A DNA stretch of 64,000 nucleotides from Agelas oroides (GCA_949130485.1 OX422197.1:6924991-6988990); one strand, 5' to 3'. Numbered from the stretch's first letter, positions 33,540-43,253 are shown. Notes: generated from the sequence alone by a model not told the origin. Program-made: numbers and translations.

Positions 33540-33722
33540 TTGCTGGAAAGTATCGCTAAGCACCAGACCGGCAAGTTGCCAAAACGGACAAATCGTCTAT
33601 CTTCTGACTTTCTTTCTTCTTCTTCTTCTTCTTCTTCTTCTTCTGCCTCTCACCACGATAGCACGATAACGGCTGGAGCTTTTACAACGATTCAAACGCA
33701 AAACAACAGGATAAATCAATAG
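33540..33722 (+). CDS. Short transposon ORF with poly-Ser
   Basis: A 60-codon frame (first ATG at or near 33,540) includes SIAKHQTGKLPKRTNR and a TTC/TCT-microsatellite-encoded Ser run (about 33,610-33,644), and ends in TAG. The inverted copy at 45,985-46,115 preserves much of the sequence but has stops, so function is doubtful. Confidence 0.35.
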   Translation: MLESIAKHQTGKLPKRTNRLSSDFLSSSSSSSSSSASHHDSTITAGAFTTIQTQNNRINQ

Positions 33723-33983
33723 GTATTGCACCTGCCACTTATCGGTCTAAAAGAAAGAACTCAAACTTGTCGGCGATTCTCAGGTAATCTCACACTTACG
33801 CTAGCTGCTACACGCCATTTTGCTCAAATTAAATATTACTCATAATTACGTCACCAGGGTTCAACTGAGCACATGGTTCAGTTCGTAGAGAAGGTGAGAA
33901 TTGAGCGATGCAGTTTGCAAATCTGATTTCGTAGATCAGTTGACGTAGTTGTGCTGCACTTTACATCGAACGCAATATGCGTA

Positions 33984-34469
33984 ATGTCCGCAAGAAACGA
34001 GCGCAGTACAAGCAGAACTACCTGCGAAACAAAGGGGAAAAAAAGGCAAGCGTCCCGTAATAATTACTGGAAGGACCCGGAGAAACACAGGGCATCTTCC
34101 CGGGCGTCCTCCCATGCCTGTTATTGGAAGGACCCTGAGACGAAAAGGGCGTCCTCCCATGCCTGTAATTGGAAGGACCCTGAGACGAAAAGGGTGTCCT
34201 CCCATGCCTGTTATTGGAAGGACCCTGAGACGAAAAGGGTGTCCTCCCATGCCTGTTATTGACCTGAGACCAAAAGGGCATCTTCCAGGGCATCCTCCCA
34301 TACCCGTTGTTGGGAGGACCCTGAGAAAGGAAGGGCAGCTTCCCGCGTATCCTCCCATACCCGCTATTGGGAGGACCCTGAGAAAGGAAGGGCAGCTCCC
34401 CGCGTATTCTCCCATAGTAGTTATTGGAGGAACCCTGACAAAAAGAAGGGCAGCAGCTCGTATGACTAA
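33984..34469 (+). pseudogene. Decayed transposon repeat protein
   Basis: From ATG at 33,984 the frame encodes about nine repeats of the type YWKDPE-x-x-RASS-x-AS (for example YWKDPETKRASSHAC). A TGA at 34,260-34,262 sits at a 6-bp deletion, and the same frame then continues (WEDPEKGRAASRVSSHT) to TAA at 34,467-34,469. A second, overlapping frame (ATG at 33,977) carries a Lys/Arg-rich start, hinting at an early frameshift. NPEKKRAASRASY-type repeats are known from transposon-borne proteins of sponges and cnidarians; that family link is from general knowledge. Confidence 0.5.
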
Positions 34470-35289
34470 TTTGAAGGCTGCAAAAGCCAAGCTCAAGTGG
34501 TATAGACGGTACTATGCCAGCTAGTGTTTTAACCATCAAGTACTTCATATGACTTAGAACACTAGCCACTGATATTCAATTTCAAGTTTTATTGTCAACT
34601 TTCACATTTCAAATTTGCTTGTTATAGTCATTTACATGCATATAGTACACATACAACGTTTACTGCAAGTTGATGGTAGCACTTTGGCTGGTGTCTTCTT
34701 AACATCCTCCTTTTGTGTTGTGCCTGAGTCTTCATATTCCTCCAACAAAGCAAGTGGCAGCCTATTGGTAGCTTGGTATACTCAAACTCTAGTAGCACCG
34801 AGTCAACAGTGCATGGCTTCATTCCAAACTTCTGCACTAGAGGTGGCCACAGAACTGGCGGTTGTTCAGCTCCACAGACCCCTATGCGTTCGTTTCAAAC
34901 CCATTTAGACTATAGCTACTCACCATCAAACAGTTCTGTAATGGGGTCTTATGACTCAATACTCTGGTGACAGTCTATGGAGAGTTTTTCGGTGAACCCA
35001 TAGTAGTCCACGTGAAATGAGCACAGGATTTATAAGCTTGCATGCAAAGCCTTATTAAACTCATCTGCTTTTCACTTGGTTTTTAGGAGGCTTTGCTTGG
35101 ACTGTACTTCTAAACCCCCCGAAGTTTGATGTTTGGATTGACAATTTCACTTCAAAGCGTTTGAATTTATGACAATTCTTAGCTCTTTCTACTATCATAC
35201 TGTACACACCATGCATCTTCCCCTCGGCCTACCCTCCCATGTCACTTCTCTCTTACCATTCCTAAACCAAAAAAAAACAAAGCAAACAA

Positions 35290-36350
35290 GTCACAAAAAA
35301 GTTTTCTCAATGAAAACAAGCACATGTAGGGATGGAACCCTCAAAAACCAACCAAACAAGATAGGAACAACACCACAATACTTTTACACCATCCCTACAT
35401 CTTGTGCCATTTTGCCAACCACGTACACCACATAACTAAGTTTTTAGGGTTTGTGCTTTTAGTTTAGTTATAGTTAGTTTTTATTTAGAAAATACTTTTG
35501 GTTTAGTTTAGTTCTAGTTTCCCGGTTTTACAAAATTTTTTAGTTAGTTATTGTTTCAACCACTGAAACTCTAAAACCCCTTACTAAAAGGTATTTAGTT
35601 ACACTTATTGTTGAAAACAGGCTGTATTCTGTTTTAGTACAGTTACGGTTTCTTCTTGTACGTCCTTGGACGTTTTAGTTACAGTCCCCAAGTTAGCAAG
35701 AAATTTAAGTTGCACTTTTGGTTAACTAAATTTTAAAAAGGCCATACTAAAATATATTTAGTTAAAGTTATAGTTAACTAAAACAACACTGCACACCAGC
35801 TACACCCACAAACCAACAAACAACCTTTCTCCCTACAACTAGCTACCTACCCCACAAACCCTTCAAACACACCACCATATCGTTAACTACGGACCGACCC
35901 AGTACTGCTCACACCACAGCCTTCACTTACAAGACAACCCTTACCTGCCATGCCCAGCAGCTACAAAAGCCCACAACATACGCAACCCACTCCAACATGC
36001 CACACAGACTCAGCACTGATCTTGCATCCCACAGCTTGTACATATTAAACTAGCTAACCATGCCTGCCACACTCAACCGTAACAAAGTTACAGCCACCCA
36101 CAACACAACGCACTCTCCATACACAACAACGTGCACTACACACCCAGTACTGCTCGTTCCACAGGCTTCCATGCCCAAGACAACCCTTCTGTGCACACAA
36201 GTAACAAACACAATGCATAGTTGGCAAAATGGCACAAGATGTAGGGATGGTGTAAAAGTATTGTGGTGTTGTTCCTATCTTGTTTGGTTGGTTTTTGAGG
36301 GTTTCATCCCTACATGTGCTTGTTTTCATTGAGAAAACTTTTTTGTGACT
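35290..36350. repeat. 1.06-kb block with about 135-bp inverted ends
   Basis: AGTCACAAAAAAGTTTTCTC at the left and its complement at the right are the ends of inverted repeats about 135 bp long. They share CATGTAGGGATGG and CCATTTTGCCAAC. A shorter relative lies at 43,580-44,300. Confidence 0.85.
35435..35795. repeat. TTAGTT-rich dispersed repeat
   Basis: A/T-rich sequence with many TTTAGTTA motifs. Its right half (GGTTAACTAAATTTTAAAAA and GGCCATACTAAAAT) recurs at 51,118-51,250 inside the hAT-like element. Confidence 0.7.
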
Positions 36351-36354
36351 TTAT

Positions 36355-36655
36355 ATAAGAGATTTTCAAATAATGCACTCTTGAATTTATACCTGTTGTG
36401 GAGTAAGCACTTTCTCCAAGGAGTATAGTCAAAGTGTTTTACAGCTCCTGCAGTAGCAGAAAAGATGCCCTAGCTCACTTTCGCCGTTTTCAAGACTGCT
36501 ATTGCTACTCAAACAGTGATGTAATGTGTCATGTGACAAAATACTGCAACGTGATTGGACCGCACTATACAGTGTGGCGGGACACGGCTTGTATACCGCA
36601 GTTCACCACACCCTTCCCTCTGTTTGCGGAAGTGGGTCTGGGTTGCGAGACTAGG
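36355..36655. mobile_element. Partial MITE, TAGTCTCGCAAGCC type
   Basis: The right end CCCTTCCCTCTGTTTGCGG to GTTGCGAGACTA and the interior (ATAATGCACTCTTGAATT, GGAGTATAGTCAAAGTG) match the element at 47,352-47,646, partly in inverted orientation. The left terminus is missing. Confidence 0.65.
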
Positions 36656-37736
36656 AGGGTGTGTGGGTGTGACCTGCAAGACCATGCGTGTTGAACTGCA
36701 CCTCCAGCAAGGGATAGTCACATCTTTCCTGCAGAAGTAGGATCAAAATGAAATCAGACAATCAACGTACACTTTAAGAGCTTGCAAGGAATGATGACTG
36801 CCACTGACTCATGCCCAGTGCGTGAGACTTACACCCAATGTGTAGGTTTGTAGTCTCATGGGCAAGACTCTCCCCATGTGAGATTCTGGCCCATGAGAGC
36901 AGATCATGACAGATCAACAAGACCGTGACAGATCAACCAAATCAACAACATTAATTTTCTTAGGTACTGAAGGGGTGTAGCTACTATTTTGTCTTAACCA
37001 CTGAAAGAGTGACTATTGCCAATCAAGATGCTTGATTCTGGTTTCAAACACTTCTATAGGCAAGATGAAAGTCACTACCTGTCCTACAGTGTGGCTGTCC
37101 TAAAACTAGACTCTCCTTGTCCTAGTGGAGTTGATCCCTCATCATACTAGTCTCCCGTACATTGTGGCTGTCCTAGTGGAACGTCACTCTTTGCACTTGT
37201 TGTATGATCATTGACAGACTCTTGTAGCCCACACCTGGGGAAAATCAGGAGTGCCATTTATGGAAGCTAGGACAGAATCTGCTTCACCCTCAGAAAACCA
37301 CAGCATTACTTAAGCAATAAAAGAAAGAAATAAAGGAGAGGGTTATTTAGAGAGTAAAACAAGGATAACAGGAGTACAGACAAGGAAGGACATGCTATCA
37401 TTGTCACATGACATAGATTACATTCCATTGTGTCATGCACAATGATATTCATGGAGCTAGCTGACCTGTAACTGCTGCATGTGTGTATGAGTCAGATTGC
37501 TGGTCCAGTGGACCTCCCTCCCAGTGGCACACTCACACACCTACTGCCTGGGGAGGACAAACTGTAGCTCAGTCAGCCTTCCCTTCTGACAGACTCTACT
37601 AGTCTCTAGCGAATATGTTGGATCATGTGGTTCATGGCGTCCTCTGATATACTACGTATGGTTGAATAACATGTTGTGTAGAGTGGACACATGTTTATAT
37701 TGCTCACTGCCTCTCTCCCCCAACTGATTACCCCAG
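36656..37736. other. No gene recognised
   Basis: No supported exon or structured repeat is seen. A 38-bp minus-strand candidate for the aminotransferase C-terminus lies at 37,606-37,643 and is listed separately. Confidence 0.4.
37606..37643 (-). CDS. Very tentative KYAT3-like terminal exon
   Basis: On the minus strand, ATATCAG is followed by a 38-bp frame ending DAMNHMIQHIR and TAG. It would fit the helical end of an aminotransferase, and its entry phase needs one base from a preceding exon. That preceding exon was not found, so the link may be chance. Confidence 0.2.
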
Positions 37737-37769
37737 AGTCTCTCTCTAGTGGACGAGTGGAGCAAGCTA
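37737..37769 (+). CDS. 33-bp candidate exon, plus-strand gene
   Basis: Between ATTACCCCAG and GTAAGT, the frame SLSLVDEWSKL is open in phase 0. It connects in frame to the candidate exon at 38,042. Confidence 0.45.
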
Positions 37770-38041
37770 GTAAGTTTCTGACCACTCTGTGTTGTAATTA
37801 TCTGGTGTAGAAACACTTTTGTCCCCATCATAAATGATCACCATCACAATGGCCACACAGTGCCAGTGATGCTGGTGGCAGGAATGTGGGTACAAGTTAG
37901 CCTCATTCCCAGGCCACTCCCACCCCAGCTTTTGATCACTTGCAGTATGGGGGGAAGGCCTGGAAAGGTTTCACATGTGATATATACTGACACTGATGTC
38001 ACAGAGTCTGTAGAAAACCTTTCCAACCTGCTGCACTGAAG

Positions 38042-38204
38042 CTAAAGAAACTGGACAAACTCCAGATGAGAGGGAAGACTTACTTTGAAACAAAACTGCT
38101 AAGGCACAGCTGTGATAAAAGGCTTACAAAGTGCTTATGTGCTCTGTCCAGTGAGCCATCACACTTAGATGTTTCAGCACTTGTACCTCAGAACCCCTTC
38201 AAAG
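38042..38204 (+). CDS. Coding block inside MITE-like element, exon a
   Basis: After GCTGCACTGAAG, a phase-0 frame of 54 codons reads LKKLDKLQMRGKTYFETKLL, then CDKRLTKCLCALSSEPSHLD and ALVPQNPFK, and ends at GTAGGG with one base over. It is Lys/Leu/Cys-rich. I do not recognise the family. Confidence 0.45.
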
Positions 38205-38286
38205 GTAGGGTTTATACTTGTGATAGGTTTTATTCACTCAGTGCAGCTCCCAGCTGGCTGTTGTACCATCTTTGTAGCTGCAATAG

Positions 38287-38444
38287 AACGTGAGATACAG
38301 CTTAATGGCCTCCGATATTTTGAACAGCTGACATTTTGTGATGAGGGTGGTATGCATCTTCTTTGTATCCTCCTCACCAAGAGAATATCTCTGTTTGGAC
38401 AGTTGAAGCTACGAGAGTGTGTCGTACCTCGTGTTATGAAATGA
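38287..38444 (+). CDS. Coding block inside MITE-like element, exon b
   Basis: After TGTAGCTGCAATAG, the frame accepts the leftover G (giving Glu) and reads REIQLNGLRYFEQLTFCDEG, then MHLLCILLTKRISLFGQLK, ending in TGA. A donor (GTATGC after GAGGGTG) could end it earlier. Exons a and b join in frame. Confidence 0.4.
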
Positions 38445-38784
38445 CAGAACAAAACACAACAGGAAGCCTCACCCTAACTTCTGGCTATTGTCAAGTTCTT
38501 TTCTTCTTCCCACTTGATGTTGCATTACAAGTGAAAACCCTTCCAACCCTCCTCCTCTCCCATACTGCAAACCATCAAAAGGGATGGGCGTGGCCTGCAT
38601 GATAACGAGGCTAGGTTGAAGTGTTGTCAGTAGAGAACAGTTTCACAATTATATCTGCACATGATCATGTGGGTCCTGATTTGGTACCCACGTGATCAGT
38701 AATTCAGGGTATAAGTAAGTAAGTACCCAAGCCACCTCTTAGTTATTAGCTGCAGTGGACCAGTTAGCTAAGCTTTACACTGAC

Positions 38785-38971
38785 CGAGGGAAGAGGTGTC
38801 TGCCACCATGAAGTATGTTCCATCAGGGATGATGGGCATGAACCCCACTTCCCTCAGTACAGCTACCATCTCATCTCTGTTCTTCTCTAGCCCAGCCGGC
38901 ACCTCCATGAAGTAGCTCCCAGGTTGGCCCAGACGGGACGTCTCCAGCTCAATGCCCACAGCAACAGCCTC
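38785..38971 (-). CDS. KYAT3: KYAT3-like exon 11 (last one found)
   Basis: The minus-strand exon lies between CTCATTCCCAG and GTCAGT. It encodes EAVAVGIELETSRLGQPGSY, then VLREVGFMPIIPDGTYFMVA and DTSSL, with one base over. This is the large C-terminal-domain segment of kynurenine aminotransferase III. A full-length enzyme needs roughly 80-90 more residues, including the FVKWM and IRFCF region, and I found no exon for them between here and 37,000. The acceptor CTCATTCCCAG is identical to the MITE terminus motif. Confidence 0.85.
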
Positions 38972-39418
38972 CTGGGAATGAGCCAGAACACACAGAACTC
39001 CAGTCTCATTCCCAAACCATTTCACTTGTGCACACACAACACTGAAAGCAATCTGCACTTTTGTCTTCAGTCTAGTGTCATGCTAAAGTACTCTTGCTCA
39101 CCCTTGTTGAAATTGCACTGTTTACTACTGAACGCTAGTTTGTGTTGACATAGAAATCCCTGGGTCTGGGACGGAGACTAACAGAAAAGGACTCGGAACA
39201 CATTTAGTCTCAAGGCCATCCACATTAGAAGCATTCTACTGGGTACAAGGTTAGCACATTGCCAACCACAGCCCTTTCAGAGCATAAACAGTGGCTTCCT
39301 TGCTTGCAAATGGGTTTGGCCAGCTGTGTCTGTTACTAGCTGACTGACTTGCAGCTTGGCAGGACCTATGGTAAGCACTCTTGCCTTCTACATAGACTAG
39401 GGAATAAGTTCTGTTCAC

Positions 39419-39508
39419 CTGTATGGGAGTAATCATGGTGTAGCCTGTGTTGGCATTCACTGTCTGTAGGTGCTTGATCAAGTGTTCTGGACCTACTGAC
39501 CAGCCTGT
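39419..39508 (-). CDS. KYAT3: KYAT3-like exon 10
   Basis: This 90-bp phase-0 exon encodes TGWSVGPEHLIKHLQTVNAN and TGYTMITPIQ. It corresponds to the helix after the PLP-lysine region. The acceptor is CTCCATCAG and the donor GTGAAC. Confidence 0.9.
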
Positions 39509-39651
39509 CTGATGGAGGGGAAAGGGAGGGGGAGGGAGGGGAAAGAGAAGGGGAGGGAGGGAGGGAGGGAAGGGAGGGGGTAGGAGAGGAATCCAAGATG
39601 GTATCATATAAAAAGAGGGGAGACTCTGGAAGAAGACAAACACTGGCTAAC

Positions 39652-39729
39652 CTTCCATCCAGTTGCATTGAAGGTCTTCCCAGCACAGCCGACAGTGATT
39701 GGTCCTCTCCCACATCCCTGGAAGGGTGG
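39652..39729 (-). CDS. KYAT3: KYAT3-like exon 9 with frameshift
   Basis: Using the acceptor CGTGTAG, the frame carried in from exon 8 reads ATLPGMWERT. The downstream half encodes ITVGCAGKTFNATGWK, containing the PLP-binding lysine motif (AGKTF), but in a different frame. One extra base near 39,699-39,700 accounts for it: the exon is 78 bp, while 77 bp would give phase 0 for exon 10. A weak alternative exists. If exon 8 used a poor donor 13 bases downstream (AGT|GTAGCC) with the acceptor CCTTCCAG, the lysine frame is kept but the conserved PGMWERT segment is lost. Confidence 0.85.
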
Positions 39730-40143
39730 CTACACGGAAAAATGCTTGCCATGAACAGTAGCAGCCAAATACATCCTGTAACTTCTGGGCCAATTGCTGT
39801 CATGGCCTGATGAGGCCCACACAGTGAATACCTTTCCTAGGCCTGGATTTAAACAGGGAGCTGCGATTTGTCCATTGTTCAGGCAATGTCATTATGTGAA
39901 GCACATACGTTTGTCATATATGGTGGCTAAACACTGGTACATGTATCTTGTTACAGGATGCCTGATCACTGAGCTTGAGCTCATACAAATGAATAGGGCT
40001 CATTTCAGGCCGGCCTCACCTGTTCTTCATTCTTCAATGTGAGTTCACAATAATGCACAGAAACGAGAGCGTGTCAAAAAGCAGTTAGCTACTTCCTCGA
40101 TTTTTGCCACTCTGGGACAAGGCTACACTAGGCCCTCTCTCAC

Positions 40144-40264
40144 CTATTCTGATGTGCTTGTTCCCAGAGAATGCCATCCACTCATACACCTCATCACTGA
40201 CACAAATAACATCATAGCGTTTACAGAGATTAGCTATGGCCTCCAGTTCAGGTCTCGTAAACAC
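40144..40264 (-). CDS. KYAT3: KYAT3-like exon 8
   Basis: It encodes VFTRPELEAIANLCKRYDVI, then CVSDEVYEWM and FSGNKHIRI, with one base over. SDEVYEW carries the conserved Asp and Tyr that contact the PLP ring. Acceptor CAACAAAG, donor GTGAGA. Confidence 0.92.
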
Positions 40265-40369
40265 CTTTGTTGCGTATGCAGAGAAATGAGAGGAAGTCAC
40301 TCAAAAAGTTTGGGGGGGGGGTAGGTACCTTTTGCATACACACTAATTCCTGCATGAAGTAGAACGAAC

Positions 40370-40489
40370 CTTTCCAATTGGGTTATGTGGTGTGTTGATG
40401 AAGATCATCTTGGTCCTGGGGGAGAAGGCTGCCTCCAGCTCCTGTGGATCCAGAGTCCAGTCCTTGGAGGAGCCAGGATGCTTCCCTTG
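40370..40489 (-). CDS. KYAT3: KYAT3-like exon 7
   Basis: This 120-bp phase-0 exon uses the acceptor CCACTACAG. It encodes QGKHPGSSKDWTLDPQELEA, then FSPRTKMIFINTPHNPIGK. NTPHNPIGK contains the conserved Asn that binds the PLP phenolate. Donor GTTCGT is weak. Confidence 0.9.
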
Positions 40490-41494
40490 CTGTAGTGGTG
40501 GTGGAACAGCTGCAATGGTTTCGCAACCCAGGCAACACACATGGTGGTGGGTGTGGCCTGGAGACAAGGCCATCTTAGCTTCATCCCCAGGCTCTGTTCA
40601 GCTTTTTGTCACTTGCAATATCTTTCTGTACTGCTGAGACAGAAGCTGAGTGGAGGCCTGAGAACGGCACTGAGGTAGCCCTGTTCTAGTTCAGAACAAA
40701 GGGCAGTAATTCCCAGCTGGCTAGACTGAGCATGATGCTTCCAGACAGCTTTTAGTAGTAGCCACCATCACCCAGGCTAGCAGATCGAAGCTAGCTAGCT
40801 GGGCAGGATGCCACTTTAGACAACTTCACTGTAACAAGGTGTCGTTGAGAGCAAGCTGAGTTGTAGCCTCACAGTTAACCCCGAGTACTGGGAAGGGTTG
40901 CTCTTTACTGACTGAAAGTGCAGGGGCTTAGGGATGTGTTCAAGACGCTAGGTGTTACAAACACTTCTGTTTCTGAATAAGCCCTCAATGAAGAAGGCGC
41001 ACAACAAATTCAATGCACACTCATCGTGTGTCCTCCTCCACGGAAATCTTTAGTAAAAGGCGAAAGATTTATTCGCTCTGAAGGAAGACCAGAGTTGATA
41101 CGAGCTCAAAGCGCTGGCTTTTTATACCGCTACAGTGAACGAACCGATTGTGGGTTTTGCGGTGCTGCAAATTGGATTCATTCACACTTTATTAGTTCGT
41201 GAATAATCACAAAAAGACTATGAATAAACTTATGCTGCTATGAATAAATCAACAAAACCACACACAAGCTGTCGGGACATTGAACACAGAAACTGCCAGA
41301 CTGTTTAGCTGTCAGGCAGAAGCTGCCATTAAACTGCAAAAATAGTATTAGGTAACCTTTTTATAACACGTAGAATATGACAGTATAATTATGCTACTTT
41401 GCTATCCAGTAGGAGATGGCGATACTGCATGCAGGGAAAACAATGAACAACAACTCAAGTTGCAATAGCTAAGTTAGCCCTCCCAGCACTTTAC

Positions 41495-41581
41495 CGGTCG
41501 CAGTGGGAGGTAGACAGTCTTAGCTCCAGCCATCTTTGACATGGGAGTGTAGCAGTCGAAGAACGGCTCTATCAGAATCAC
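41495..41581 (-). CDS. KYAT3: KYAT3-like exon 6
   Basis: This 87-bp exon encodes [20 protein letters not shown] and KTVYLPLRP. The EPFFDCY motif stacks on PLP in this family. A partial copy of its 3' end and donor region lies in the adjacent intron at 41,723-41,757. Confidence 0.93.
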
Positions 41582-41904
41582 CTGCAGCAGTGACGAAGAA
41601 TTAGACACTCTGTCATATGGTTTGTAATCAGTGAAATTTCTCAATTTTGGTCAGCCCATAAAACAACAAATCCAGTGACCTTACCGTACCTATTAATCCA
41701 TATACAGTAAGAAAGGGTGGACCTTACTGGTCACAGTGGGAGGTAAGTAGAAGCTGGAGAACCAAGGCCCTCCCATGCATGTTTGCAGAAATATTCCAGA
41801 AACAACCCCACATCCAATGTCATAGCCATAGAGAAACCATGCAGCTTTGAGATAAAATCCAGGGAAGGTTTGGATATGGGTAAACTACCAGAATATGGTG
41901 CAAG

Positions 41905-41983
41905 AGCCTTGTACCCAGGTGCCACTCCAGGCCACACCCCTAGGAGCCGGGGTATAGGGAGGAGCCAGAGTACAAGGCTAATT
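41905..41983. repeat. Short foldback with AGCCTTGTAC ends
   Basis: AGCCTTGTACCCAGG and GAGTACAAGGCT are inverted, resembling a diverged MITE of the 9-bp-TSD group in intron 5. Confidence 0.55.
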
Positions 41984-42016
41984 AGATAGCTTTAGTAACA
42001 TAGACACGCACTGTAC

Positions 42017-42088
42017 CTCATCTCCAGGTTCCAGAAAAGCACGGGTGGCGTGTCCAAGAGAGGTATAGGCACCCAGAGTAGTGATAAC
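42017..42088 (-). CDS. KYAT3: KYAT3-like exon 5
   Basis: This 72-bp phase-0 exon encodes VITTLGAYTSLGHATRAFLE and PGDE. GAYTSL is the PLP-phosphate-binding loop. Acceptor CTTCTAG, donor GTACAG. Confidence 0.92.
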
Positions 42089-42152
42089 CTAGAAGAGTCA
42101 AGCATCTTCTCTGCTATCTTCTCTCTCTCTGAGCTGTACTGTTAGTGTTGGG

Positions 42153-42260
42153 TAACCTTGTTCCCAGGCCACACCCAGATTTTATCTCGCAGCCGTGGAG
42201 ACCCCGATTTTTCTCCATGGCTGTGAGATAAAATCTGGGAGTGGCCTGGGAACGAGGCTA
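42153..42260. mobile_element. 9-bp-TSD MITE in KYAT3-like intron 4
   Basis: TAACCTTGTTCCCAGGCCAC and GTGGCCTGGGAACGAGGCTA ends flank CCCAGATTTTATCTC/GAGATAAAATCTGGG arms. Flanks AGTGTTGGG and CGTGTTGGG match 8 of 9. Confidence 0.85.
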
Positions 42261-42374
42261 CGTGTTGGGGTCCTATTTCTTTATCATTCTCTCTTTTTTT
42301 CTCCCCTTCCCTCTCTTCTTCCCTCCATCCCTTCCTCCCTCCCCACCCCACTCCTCTCTCCTTGAGGCACAGAC

Positions 42375-42452
42375 CTCAGTCATGGGGTTGATCTCCCTTC
42401 CGTGAAGAATGCTATACATCTTCGCAAGTGCCTTCACTAGCCGTGGGTGACC
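42375..42452 (-). CDS. KYAT3: KYAT3-like exon 4
   Basis: This 78-bp phase-0 exon encodes GHPRLVKALAKMYSILHGRE and INPMTE. Acceptor CCATTAAG, donor GTCTGT. Confidence 0.9.
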
Positions 42453-42460
42453 CTTAATGG

Positions 42461-42568
42461 TGTGTGAGTGTGTGTGTGTGTGTGCGTATGCATGGGTGCA
42501 TGCATGCGTGTGTGTGTGTGTGTGTGATTTGCATGTGTGTGTGCATGTGTGTGTTTGTGCGTGCATGC
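42461..42568. repeat. (GT)n-rich microsatellite
   Basis: GT repeats with GCATGC interruptions lie immediately upstream of the exon 4 acceptor on the minus strand. Confidence 0.9.
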
Positions 42569-42690
42569 AGAGTATGGCAGTAGCTGTTAACAGGCCAGGA
42601 ATAAGGCTACTGTCAGTTGTTTTAATCCATTGTGAATCCAGGTAAGTCAAATAAACCATGTCCACAGAGGAGACGGTATTTCAGCTTTAC

Positions 42691-42783
42691 CTGGCTGCGT
42701 GTGTATTGGTTTAGGAGTGGCGTCTTGGCAGCCTCAACAAGAGCATCCACCACAAACTGGGGTGGGCTATAGTCTGGAAAACC
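42691..42783 (-). CDS. KYAT3: KYAT3-like exon 3
   Basis: This 93-bp phase-0 exon encodes GFPDYSPPQFVVDALVEAAK and TPLLNQYTRSQ. GQGFPD (from the previous exon) and NQYTR are family hallmarks. Acceptor TCTTTCTGCAG, donor GTAAAG. Confidence 0.93.
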
Positions 42784-43128
42784 CTGCAGAAAGACAAATG
42801 TTCTTATTGCACAGTAAGATATGATAGCATGTATCACACACCAACTACAGTAGAGAAAAGGACAACTAGAACACTAAAATTACTCTGAAATGACGATCTT
42901 GTGCTGCATTTTATGGCTCTAAGATGTTTGCAATTAGAGATTACACAAAACTAGCTATCTGCTTTATGAAAATCATTCGTGGCTCTCTTAGCCAAGTTCA
43001 ATTTGCTTATCTAGTCTCGTTCCAGCTTCCTAGGCCAGAATGAAGAGTGGGAAGAGGGAAGGGGAAGGCCTGGCAATGAGGCAAAGTGACACACTCTGTA
43101 AGAATGAGGAGCTAATATACTTGCTCAC

Positions 43129-43180
43129 CTGTCCAAGGTTCACAGCCTTAGTCTCAGCAGCCAGTGCTGTGAATTCAACC
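43129..43180 (-). CDS. KYAT3: KYAT3-like exon 2
   Basis: This 52-bp exon completes Trp with one base and encodes VEFTALAAETKAVNLGQ. Acceptor GCCTTCCAG, donor GTGAGC. VEFT.LA and VNLGQ are conserved in kynurenine aminotransferases. Confidence 0.93.
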
Positions 43181-43253
43181 CTGGAAGGCAGAACAGTTAC
43201 AGTAGAATGAGTACAATATGGTATTTTTGTTGGTTAAAGAGGCACATACGTAC

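Larger units (their letters stand above)
33515..36350 (+). mobile_element. Composite transposon, left copy
   Basis: Much of this segment recurs inverted at 43,580-46,150. It contains a Ser-rich open frame (33,540-33,722), a decayed repeat protein (33,984-34,469), blocks A, B and C, and a 1.06-kb palindromic-ended block. Neither a transposase nor a helicase is present. The class is undetermined. Confidence 0.6.
37898..38613. mobile_element. 716-bp 9-bp-TSD element enclosing coding sequence
   Basis: The left end TAGCCTCATTCCCAGGCCAC and the right end ATAACGAGGCTA belong to imperfect inverted repeats of about 85 bp. Both share TTTGATCACTTGCAGTATGG-like sequence (ATGGTTTGCAGTATGG on the complement of the right end). 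Flanks GGTACAAGT and GGTTGAAGT match 7 of 9. Between the arms lie two splice-compatible coding blocks, at 38,042-38,204 and 38,287-38,444. Confidence 0.65.

Noticed and set aside
33936-34569. Minus-strand proteins of about 185 codons over the repeat region
   Set aside because: The plus-strand frame has the recognisable DPE-K-RAS repeat; the minus frames are its mirror images.
37790-37862. A minus-strand stretch reading CVAIVMVIIYDGD as the missing aminotransferase segment
   Set aside because: Only a handful of positions resemble the family, the IRFCF region does not follow, and no matching splice sites are present.
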